Positions 1-5,770 of a stretch of 7,782 nucleotides of DNA are shown here, in pieces. Where the stretch lies: positions 1 to 7,782 of the forward strand of contig CAMUZD010000065.1 of NCBI GenBank assembly GCA_947165115.1. Reading direction: 5' to 3'. Under the pieces are notes generated by a model. It was given only the letters and a program-made list of their open reading frames with translations. It was not told the origin of the DNA and ran no database searches. Source of the DNA: an uncultured Clostridia bacterium (lineage in GTDB: Bacteria; Bacillota; Clostridia; Oscillospirales; Acutalibacteraceae). Every line of letters starts with the position of its first letter. The stretch's first letter is position 1. Made by a program: the position numbers and the translations under genes.

Positions 1-1807
1 GTCTCTTGGTTACATCGCCCATGATGTCGCCGAGATTGTCGCCGGGCATATAAGCTTTGAGAAGGCCGTAGGGCTCGAGAAGTTTCGGGCCGGCCTGCGC
101 CATACCGTTCTTGAAAGCGATTCTCGCAGCGGTCTGGAACGCCATATCGTTTGAGTCAACGGGGTGTGAGGAGCCGTCGTAGAGGACTGCTCTGATACCG
201 ACAACGGGGCAGCCTGCAAGGGGGCCCTTGAGGATAGCATTGCGGAGACCTTTTTCAACTGAGGGGATGAAGTTCTTGGGAACTGCGCCGCCGACGACTT
301 CGTCTGCGAATTCAAAACCTTCACCCTGGAGGGGCTCAAAGCGGATCCATACATCGCCGAACTGGCCGCTGCCGCCGGACTGTTTCTTATGGCGGCCCTG
401 AACGGAAGCTGTCTTGCTGATGGTCTCTCTGTAAGCAACTTTGGGAACGGAGAGCTCAACTTCAACATTGAATTTATTCTTAAGCTTGGTAACTATAGCG
501 TCAAGATGCTGCTCGCCGAGAGCGGAAACAACCTGCTCGTGAGTTTCGACATTGGTGGTGAATGCAACGGTCGGATCCTCGTTGATGATTCTGTTGAGGC
601 CGGATGCAACCTTGTCTTCCTCGCCCTTCTTCTTGGCTCTGATTGCCATTGAAAGACAGGGAGCGGGATAGTTGACGCCTGCGAGAGTGAGATCTGACTT
701 GGGCGGGCAGAGAGTGTCGCCGGTTTTGAAGGAATCAAGCTTTGTGACGATGCCGATATCGCCTGCGACGATTTCGGTTGTATCTTCCTGCTTCTCACCC
801 TTGAGGAAGAGCATCTTGCCGATTTTTTCCTGGCTGTCGGTGCGGCTGTTGTAAGCGGGGATAGCTGCGGAGAGCTTGCCGGAAATTACCTTGAAGAAGC
901 TCATCTTGCCGAAACGGTCATCAATGGTCTTGAAGCAGATAGCCGCTATGCTGCCGTTTTCGTCAACCTTGATGTCGCCTTCAGCGGCGTGGGTTGCGTC
1001 GGGGGCGGAGGCTACGATGCCGTTGAGAAGAAGGTCAACCGCGTCGGTGTTGTAGCCGGAGCAAGCGTATACGGGATAGATATCGCCGTTGAGAATGCCT
1101 GCCTTGAGGCCCTTTGCGATTTCATCGGGAGTGAGGGGCTCTTCCATGAAGAATTTCTCCATGAGTTCTTCATCTGCGGAGGCAACCGCCTCGGTGAATG
1201 CCGCCTGCATATCTGCGATGGCCGCGTCATCGGGAACTGCAACTTCGCTTGCCTTGCCGTTGCTGTATTCATATGCCTTGCCTGTTGAGAAATCAACATA
1301 GGTGGTGCCTGAAACGTGAACTACTACGGGGCAGATGGGTGCGCCGTATTCTTCTTTGAGGGCATCGAGAGTTTTGCCGAAGTCGGCATTCTCGGCGTCG
1401 CAGCGGGAAACAGCGAAGATCTTTGCTATGCCTCTCTTGTCGGCGGCCTTGTAAGCTTTCTCAGCGCCGACATCTATGCCCGAGCCGGATGCGAGCACGA
1501 TAACTGCTGCCTCTGCGGCGCGGATACCTTCCGCAACACCGCCTGCGAAGTCAAAAAGACCCGGGGTGTCGAGAATATTGATTTTTGTGTTATTCCATTC
1601 AAAGCCCGCCATTGCGGTTGAGATTGATGCCTTGCGTCTCTTTTCCTCTGCATCATAGTCGAGAACGGTGTTGCCGTCCGCTACGCGGCCGAGTCTGTCG
1701 GTCGCCTTTGCGAGGTAGAGCATTGCCTCGGCGAGTGTGGTTTTGCCTCTGCCGCTGTGGCCGGCGAGGACGATGTTTCTGATGTCTTTTGCGTTGTAAG
1801 CTTTCAA
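1..1807 (-). CDS. EF-G-like translational GTPase (EF-G2 type), 3' end cut by window
   Basis: Reading leftward from TTG at 1807, an open frame of 602 codons runs off the window. TTG is chosen because AGGAGG (1815-1820) lies 7 bases upstream and the product begins directly at the GTPase domain. Visible elements are P-loop GHSGRGKT (residues 16-23), DTPG (80-83), domain IV with HKKQSGGSGQFGDVW (473-487) and later PVDSNDMAF, and the start of domain V near residue 580. The family is about 680-700 residues, so roughly 85-90 are missing. The wording (GHSGxGKTTL, HKKQSGGSGQFG) is that of the EF-G-like/EF-G2 subfamily, not housekeeping FusA. EF-G acts at the ribosome in translocation; the role of this subfamily in Clostridia is unclear. 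Several GTPase motifs are altered: Leu84 stands at the catalytic His position, SRCD (134-137) replaces NKxD, and Ser61 replaces the switch I Thr. Family assignment is secure; activity is not. Confidence 0.93.
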   Translation of the reverse strand, partial: MKAYNAKDIRNIVLAGHSGRGKTTLAEAMLYLAKATDRLGRVADGNTVLDYDAEEKRRKASISTAMAGFEWNNTKINILDTPGLFDFAGGVAEGIRAAEAAVIVLASGSGIDVGAEKAYKAADKRGIAKIFAVSRCDAENADFGKTLDALKEEYGAPICPVVVHVSGTTYVDFSTGKAYEYSNGKASEVAVPDDAAIADMQAAFTEAVASADEELMEKFFMEEPLTPDEIAKGLKAGILNGDIYPVYACSGYNTDAVDLLLNGIVASAPDATHAAEGDIKVDENGSIAAICFKTIDDRFGKMSFFKVISGKLSAAIPAYNSRTDSQEKIGKMLFLKGEKQEDTTEIVAGDIGIVTKLDSFKTGDTLCPPKSDLTLAGVNYPAPCLSMAIRAKKKGEEDKVASGLNRIINEDPTVAFTTNVETHEQVVSALGEQHLDAIVTKLKNKFNVEVELSVPKVAYRETISKTASVQGRHKKQSGGSGQFGDVWIRFEPLQGEGFEFADEVVGGAVPKNFIPSVEKGLRNAILKGPLAGCPVVGIRAVLYDGSSHPVDSNDMAFQTAARIAFKNGMAQAGPKLLEPYGLLKAYMPGDNLGDIMGDVTKR

Positions 1808-1814
1808 AGGTCTT

Positions 1815-1839
1815 CCTCCTAAACCTCGGTAAAACCGAG
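1815..1839 (-). promoter_or_regulatory. Leader hairpin and ribosome binding site of the EF-G-like gene
   Basis: In the predicted leader, CTCGGT and ACCGAG (1825-1839) form a 6-bp stem with a 3-base loop. It ends four bases before the perfect Shine-Dalgarno AGGAGG (1815-1820), which is 7 bases from the TTG start. The hairpin is followed by no U-run, so it is not a terminator. It may set mRNA stability or ribosome access; that role is inference. Confidence 0.5.
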
Positions 1840-1861
1840 AATAATTCACAATAGTGCATAA

Positions 1862-1890
1862 ATAATATCATAAATTAAAAATGATTTCAA
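1862..1890 (-). promoter_or_regulatory. Sigma-A-type promoter of the EF-G-like gene
   Basis: On the minus strand, TTGAAA (1885-1890) and TATTAT (1862-1867) are separated by exactly 17 bases, each one or two mismatches from the vegetative consensus. Transcription would begin near 1855, giving a leader of about 48 bases before the TTG start. It lies just past the terminator of the upstream gene, so the GTPase gene is probably transcribed independently. Confidence 0.72.
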
Positions 1891-1910
1891 CGATTTTTTA
1901 TTTTTCAGGC

Positions 1911-1948
1911 AAAAAAATATTGCCCCGGCAAAATGCCTTGGGCAATAT
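1911..1948 (-). terminator. Rho-independent terminator of the AI-2E/YtvI-like gene
   Basis: Reading leftward, ATATTGCCC (1940-1948) pairs with GGGCAATAT (1917-1925), with further GGCA/TGCC pairing inside and an AAA-type loop. The stem is followed directly by seven T residues (complement of 1911-1917). It lies about 50 bases past the stop codon at 2001. The plus-strand side has only a weaker, displaced T-run, so the orientation is clear. Confidence 0.85.
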
Positions 1949-2000
1949 CTATAATCACATTAAATTCTTTTTGTAAGAATCGCATAATTGTAAAGCGAAA

Positions 2001-3269
2001 TCACTTTACATCAGTTTCTGCCTCCGCCGGTTGAGCGGAATCCTCTGCGGCCGGCTCTTCGGGCGCCTGCGGCAGCTGCGGCGTTTCGTCTTCTTCGCCA
2101 CTCTGCGGATCCCAGAGATGTATGATTCCCTCGTCATTGAGAGTCTTGACTATGACTACCGTTATCGGGAGAATCAGTATGCCGAGCACGCCGAAAATCT
2201 GAATTCCGATATACATTGACATCAGCGTAATTACCGGATGGACATCGACATTTGATGAGACGATTTTGGGCTCGATGACCTGACGGATGACAGTAATTAC
2301 GCCGTAAATCACGAGCAGGCCGATGCCGAGCGGAACCTTATGCATGAAGAGGCTGATTATGCCCCATGGGATAAGAATCGTGCCTGTGCCGAAAACGGGA
2401 AGAATATCGACTATCGCCGTGCAGACCGCTATTGCAAATATATATCCGCCTTTATAAGCGCCCGCGAATTTGAGAATATGCAGGCCTATTGCCATTTCGC
2501 AGAAGGTGATGAAAAGCAGGGTGGCATAGGATTTGCACCATTTGCCGAGTATGTCAAATACGACATGCTTTGTCTTGGAGAGCGTCTTTGCTCTCTCAGG
2601 CGAGGCAACCTTCTTTATTACCTTGATGAGTCCGTCATAATCGGAGGTCATGAAGAAGCAGGAGATGATGCCGATAAGAATTGCAGTGAGAACGGCGGGA
2701 ATCATCTTTGCCTTTGAGAGAATACCCGCGAGCGGAGTGGCGAGCGATGAAATGCTGAATGAGCCCGAGGGTATGGCCGAGGCCGTATTTGCCGCGGCTT
2801 CCGCCTCCTCTTCGCGAACGAGGCTGAGCACTTTTTCGGCGATTCCGTTTATCGAATCGGAGAGTGTTGCTCCGAGCTTTCCGGGAAGCCCCGAAACAAC
2901 CGAAATCATATGATTCTTGACCGATTCTATAACTGCCGGGAGCGAGCCGAGCTTGCCCGCGAGAGTTTTGCCGAAGTCATAGAGCTCGTTGCCCGCGAGG
3001 TAGCCGATGAGAGTCAGCGCGCCCGCGAGAAAAGCGACAATCAGCAGAACAAATATAATTGAAAGGAATTTTTTATTGATATGCGTTTTTTCGTTTATTC
3101 TGCGTATCGGTTTCTGGAGCAGCATCGCAATCAGGAACGCGAGAATGAACGGCGCCACAATCCAGAGCGCGTATTTTATGAAAAGATAGTATAGTATTAC
3201 AAAAAGCGAAAAATAGACCGCGTTAATCAGAAATTTCCGCCTTTTTTCGGTTGTTCCCAAGTTCTTCAC
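2001..3269 (-). CDS. AI-2E family transporter, YtvI-like polytopic membrane protein
   Basis: 422 residues. Hydrophobic segments lie near residues 15-52, 68-92, 190-210, 248-266, 275-305, 312-328 and 345-375. A long loop (about 95-188), largely extracytoplasmic in this family, separates the N-terminal from the C-terminal membrane segments. The C-terminal half has the family signature PVFGTGTILIPWG (291-303), then RQVIEPKIV (329-337) and HPVITLMSMYIGIQIFG (344-360), closest to YtvI, annotated as a sporulation integral membrane protein in Firmicutes. The substrate is unknown; autoinducer-2 export is proven only for some relatives. Residues 388-422 form an acidic Pro/Glu/Ala tail after the last membrane segment. 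The GTG at 3269 has little spacing from any ribosome binding site. An in-frame TTG at 3260 with GGGGTGA six bases upstream is a good alternative and would shorten the protein by three residues. Confidence 0.9.
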   Translation of the reverse strand: MKNLGTTEKRRKFLINAVYFSLFVILYYLFIKYALWIVAPFILAFLIAMLLQKPIRRINEKTHINKKFLSIIFVLLIVAFLAGALTLIGYLAGNELYDFGKTLAGKLGSLPAVIESVKNHMISVVSGLPGKLGATLSDSINGIAEKVLSLVREEEAEAAANTASAIPSGSFSISSLATPLAGILSKAKMIPAVLTAILIGIISCFFMTSDYDGLIKVIKKVASPERAKTLSKTKHVVFDILGKWCKSYATLLFITFCEMAIGLHILKFAGAYKGGYIFAIAVCTAIVDILPVFGTGTILIPWGIISLFMHKVPLGIGLLVIYGVITVIRQVIEPKIVSSNVDVHPVITLMSMYIGIQIFGVLGILILPITVVIVKTLNDEGIIHLWDPQSGEEDETPQLPQAPEEPAAEDSAQPAEAETDVK

Positions 3270-3292
3270 CCCATCAAATACAGATTAAAAAC

Positions 3293-3321
3293 ATTATACT
3301 GCATAAATAGTATTTTTACAA
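3293..3321 (-). promoter_or_regulatory. Sigma-A-type promoter of the AI-2E/YtvI-like gene
   Basis: On the minus strand a perfect TATAAT (3293-3298) follows TTGTAA (3316-3321) with a 17-base spacer. Transcription would begin near 3286, about 17 bases before the GTG start at 3269. A vegetative-looking promoter does not itself suggest control by a sporulation sigma factor. Confidence 0.72.
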
Positions 3322-3466
3322 TTAAAATCCTTAAAATTCAAAAATTCTTAAAAATCTGCAAAATTTCTCTTTATTATTCTGTATTTTTGTGATAATATAA
3401 AATGAATATTTGTATTGAATTGAATAGCATTTCATTTTTCTAATCTATATAGGATGTGTCAATACT
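3322..3466. other. AT-rich divergent intergenic region
   Basis: This stretch lies between the leftward promoter and the first islet gene. It is very AT-rich and has several poor plus-strand promoter candidates: GATAAT/TATAAA at 3391-3401, and TTGAAT (3420-3425) with TATATA (3446-3451) at a 20-base spacing. None has a good consensus pair. AGGATGTG (3451-3458) is the probable ribosome binding site for the next gene. No reading frame, terminator or clear repeat is seen. Confidence 0.5.
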
Positions 3467-3889
3467 ATGATTGATTATATAAAATCTATTTCAATTGAGT
3501 TTATAGCTGCATTCTTAGGTTTTCTATTTGCGCTTCTTTTGGAAAATGTAATTGAAAAAAAGCAAAAGAAGGAAAAGACGCAACTGATTATTAAAAATAT
3601 TGTAGAAGAATTGACTGATATTCAGTCTAGTCTATCAATATATATCAATAATAAGCATAGTTTATATTCTTTGATGCAGACACCATCGTGGGACGCACTA
3701 CAGAATTCAGGCTTAACAATTGAATTGGTAGAGTTACCATATTACCAAGATTTGATTGATTCGTATTCTCTTATAAAAAGCTGCAATGATGCTTTAATAA
3801 TCCAAAGAGTTAATTCTGTTGAAGTTGAAAGATTAAAAGAAATCAGCGATAGCATAAATAAACTTTTTGATAGTATTAATGGGGGTTGA
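3467..3889 (+). CDS. Small single-pass membrane protein with cytoplasmic helical domain, unknown function
   Basis: 140 residues, not assignable to a named family. Residues about 9-26 (EFIAAFLGFLFALLLE) form one hydrophobic helix, followed at once by the basic run KKQKKEK (31-37). By the positive-inside rule the N-terminus is outside and the rest cytoplasmic. Residues 38-62 and 96-136 look helical and charged, possibly coiled-coil. The central part contains TPSWDALQNSG (72-82). AGGATG lies 10 bases before the ATG. The gene abuts the FCD-like gene (TGA at 3887-3889, next ATG at 3895), so the two are probably co-translated. Composition is much more AT-rich than the neighbours (a sampled 60-base line has 17 G/C), with AGA, ATA and TTA codons frequent. 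This suggests acquisition by transfer. Confidence 0.82.
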   Translation: MIDYIKSISIEFIAAFLGFLFALLLENVIEKKQKKEKTQLIIKNIVEELTDIQSSLSIYINNKHSLYSLMQTPSWDALQNSGLTIELVELPYYQDLIDSYSLIKSCNDALIIQRVNSVEVERLKEISDSINKLFDSINGG

Positions 3890-3894
3890 TTTTA

Positions 3895-4464
3895 ATGCCA
3901 AGAATTCCAGCGTTTACTACTGCTGAAGAAGCTAACATTACTGTTAATGAAGTTTTTTCTTCTATAGAAACATATGGAAGACGCTATGAACAAGGTTTCT
4001 TGGAGAATCTAATGGTGTATATCAAAAAAGATGAAACCTTAAAAAACTTCTATATCAGGTATATTTATGAGTGTGAATGCGTAAGAACAATTATTTCAAC
4101 TAAAGCATATGAGAATAAACCCGAAATCTTTACAATTCTCGAAATGACAGTAGCCGATTTAAAAAGGGCAGACACAATTGATAGAATTGCATCAGTTGAT
4201 TCAACATTTCATCGCTTATTGTTTTGTGCTGCCGGTAAAGAAGAGTTCTTCAAATGGTACAAGTTGAATTCAGAGTCTCTTCAAGGTTTCCTAAATAATT
4301 TTTGGCATGCGGTTGGTTTAGGAACAAGTTATCATAAAGAATTATTGGACATACACGAAAACATATTTAAATATATAATTGAAGACAAAGAAGAATTAGC
4401 AATTGATACAATGCAAAAACACTTTTCAATTTTGCTATTAAAGCTTTTAGGAATGATGTTCTAA
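3895..4464 (+). CDS. FCD (FadR C-terminal) domain protein lacking a complete winged helix
   Basis: 189 residues from ATG 3895, chosen because GGGGG (3881-3885) lies 9 bases upstream. A TTG at 3886 would have no usable spacing, and a stop at 3877 prevents further extension. From about residue 52 the sequence reads like an FCD domain, the all-helical ligand domain of FadR/GntR regulators. Asp102 and His106 sit in VDSTFHRLL, a CAAGKEEFF stretch stands where the family has aaGN, His154 is in LDIHENIF, and His176 is in MQKHF. This D-x3-H plus two later His pattern is the known metal-binding set of many FCD regulators. Only about 50 residues precede it, too few for the usual GntR winged helix. The segment around TVNEVFSSIE could be a remnant recognition helix. 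It could therefore be a ligand sensor without DNA binding, or a truncated regulator. AT-rich like its partner upstream. Confidence 0.78.
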   Translation: MPRIPAFTTAEEANITVNEVFSSIETYGRRYEQGFLENLMVYIKKDETLKNFYIRYIYECECVRTIISTKAYENKPEIFTILEMTVADLKRADTIDRIASVDSTFHRLLFCAAGKEEFFKWYKLNSESLQGFLNNFWHAVGLGTSYHKELLDIHENIFKYIIEDKEELAIDTMQKHFSILLLKLLGMMF

Positions 4465-4492
4465 TAGTGTTGAAAGATAAATAGGTATAAAT

Positions 4493-4499
4493 AAGGAGG
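4493..4499 (+). promoter_or_regulatory. Strong ribosome binding site of hom
   Basis: AAGGAGG lies 7 bases before the ATG at 4507 and settles the start. In the 42 bases between the islet and hom, a TATAAA (4486-4491) and a TTGAAA (4470-4475) are only 10 bases apart, so no convincing promoter stands here. Confidence 0.75.
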
Positions 4500-4506
4500 C
4501 GATTAC

Positions 4507-5727
4507 ATGAATGTTGCGATAATGGGTTACGGCACAGTCGGCTCGGGCGTAGCCGAGGTGCTTAAAAAGAACCATGAGCACATCGTGAAGAAAAGTCTGC
4601 AGGAAAGCCTGGACCTTAAATATATACTCGATCTGCGCGATTTTCCCGGAGACCCGAACGAAAAGCTTGTAATCAAAGATTTCAATACCATACTCAATGA
4701 TGAAACGGTCGGTGTGGTTGTGGAGACAATGGGCGGTCTTCGCCCCGCGTTTGAATTTGTTTCCGCATGTCTCAAAGCCGGCAAGAGCGTGGTTACTTCC
4801 AATAAAGAGCTCGTTGCCGCCAAGGGACTTGAGCTTCTCGCCCTCGCTGAGGAAAACAATGTTAATTTCCTTTTTGAAGCGAGCGTCGGCGGCGGAATTC
4901 CGATTATAAGGCCTATAATCCAGTGCCTCTCGGCAAACGAAATCGAAGAGGTAGCCGGCATTCTCAACGGCACCACCAATTATATACTTACCAAAATGTT
5001 TATGCAGGGAACCGCCTATGAAGATGCGCTCGCGGACGCCCAGCGCCTCGGCTATGCGGAGAGAGATCCGAGCGCCGATGTTGACGGTATCGACGCCTGC
5101 CGCAAGATATGCATTCTTGCCGATCTCTGTTTCGGCAGAGAGGTTAAGCCCGACTCTTTCCGCGTTGAAGGAATCCGCAACATAACTTCGGCTGATGTCG
5201 GATACGCGAGAGCCTGGGGCGGAGTCATCAAACTCATTGCCTCCGCAAAGTCCGAAAACGGCGGCAGTAATATTTCGCTCAGGGTTTCCCCCGCTTTCAT
5301 CAGCGGAGACAGCCAGCTTGCCTGCGTAAATGATGTTTTCAATGCCATTCTCGTTCGCGGAAACGCGCTCGGCGATGTTGTATTCTACGGCAGGGGAGCG
5401 GGTAAACTTCCGACTGCCAGTGCTGTTGTGGCGGATGTGATTGACTGCGCACGCCATTCAGAAAGACGCAAGCCGTTCGGCTGGAGTGATGCACCCGATG
5501 GCTTCGTGCTCGGTGAGGGTGAATTTACATCACGCTTCTTTGTGAGAACTCAGTCGGTTAAAGAAAGCGTTCTCTCTGCCTTTGCAGATGCCGAATTCAT
5601 CACCTTTGACGGCGCTCCCGCAGACGAAACCGCGTTTGTTACAGGCATGATTAAAAAGCAGGAACTCGATGAAAAGCTTGCCGCCCTCGGCGGAGTCAAG
5701 TCTGTCATCAGAGTTACCGATTATTGA
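4507..5727 (+). CDS. hom: Homoserine dehydrogenase
   Basis: 406 residues. Reduces aspartate semialdehyde to homoserine with NAD(P)H, the branch point to threonine and methionine, in the cytoplasm. The N-terminal Rossmann fold opens with GYGTVGSG (7-14). Further family marks are VVTSNKELVA (95-104) with Lys100, EASVGGGIPIIRP (124-136), GILNGTTNYIL (151-161), and the signature block with GYAERDPSADVDGIDA (182-197) followed by Lys200, which holds the conserved acidic and Lys catalytic residues. GAGKLPTASAVVAD is at 297-310. Residues about 342-406 form a short, divergent ACT-like tail ending VKSVIRVTDY; it lacks the usual DxPGVL start, so feedback by threonine is uncertain. The gene is followed 43 bases later by lysC in the same direction, an aspartate-pathway operon. 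Its promoter is not evident nearby and may lie upstream of the AT-rich islet. Confidence 0.96.
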   Translation: MNVAIMGYGTVGSGVAEVLKKNHEHIVKKSLQESLDLKYILDLRDFPGDPNEKLVIKDFNTILNDETVGVVVETMGGLRPAFEFVSACLKAGKSVVTSNKELVAAKGLELLALAEENNVNFLFEASVGGGIPIIRPIIQCLSANEIEEVAGILNGTTNYILTKMFMQGTAYEDALADAQRLGYAERDPSADVDGIDACRKICILADLCFGREVKPDSFRVEGIRNITSADVGYARAWGGVIKLIASAKSENGGSNISLRVSPAFISGDSQLACVNDVFNAILVRGNALGDVVFYGRGAGKLPTASAVVADVIDCARHSERRKPFGWSDAPDGFVLGEGEFTSRFFVRTQSVKESVLSAFADAEFITFDGAPADETAFVTGMIKKQELDEKLAALGGVKSVIRVTDY

Positions 5728-5740
5728 TACGATTTTATGA

Positions 5741-5770
5741 AAGGAGCGGTTTTTACCGCAAACCGATAAT
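5741..5770 (+). promoter_or_regulatory. lysC leader: distant Shine-Dalgarno with two alternative hairpins
   Basis: The only good Shine-Dalgarno, AAGGAG (5741-5746), is 24 bases from the lysC ATG, far beyond normal spacing. Between them two mutually exclusive stems can form: GCGGT/ACCGC (5746-5750 with 5755-5759, TTTT loop) and CGGTTT/AAACCG (5747-5752 with 5760-5765, 7-base loop). Folding the second would leave only 5 bases between Shine-Dalgarno and ATG; folding the first would leave about 11 and occlude the last G of the site. No in-frame start codon occurs between the upstream stop (5738) and 5771. A role in tuning lysC translation relative to hom is inference. Confidence 0.55.

Noticed and set aside
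10..1621. Many open frames of 60-150 codons on both strands over the left 1.6 kb
   Set aside because: All overlap the EF-G-like gene in other frames. Their products are low-complexity Ser/Arg/Pro-rich shadows.
1989..2010. Inverted repeat TGTAAAG/CTTTACA across the stop codon of the YtvI-like gene
   Set aside because: Only 7 bp, A/T-rich and without a T-run. The real terminator is the stronger hairpin at 1911-1948.
2340..2717. A 125-codon plus-strand frame opposite the YtvI-like gene
   Set aside because: No ribosome binding site, and antisense to a well-supported membrane protein whose motifs are in the other strand.
3886..3894. TTG at 3886 as the start of the FCD-like gene, overlapping the upstream stop
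   Set aside because: The G-run ribosome binding site would touch the codon. ATG at 3895 has proper 9-base spacing.
3303..4484. ATAAATAG at 3303-3310 and again at 4477-4484, as a possible target-site duplication around the islet
   Set aside because: Eight bases of A/T-rich sequence recur easily by chance, and the left copy lies inside the transporter promoter spacer. Not strong enough without an empty-site comparison.
4470..4491. TTGAAA and TATAAA before hom as a promoter
   Set aside because: They are only 10 bases apart, too close to act as a -35/-10 pair.
4465..4506. Threonine/lysine riboswitch or T-box leader before hom
   Set aside because: Only 42 bases are available and no L-box, T-box or attenuator structure can be seen.
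4447..5457. A 336-codon open frame on the minus strand opposite hom
   Set aside because: It lies wholly opposite a clear homoserine dehydrogenase. Its product shows no domain logic, and no ribosome binding site supports it. It is a codon-bias shadow.
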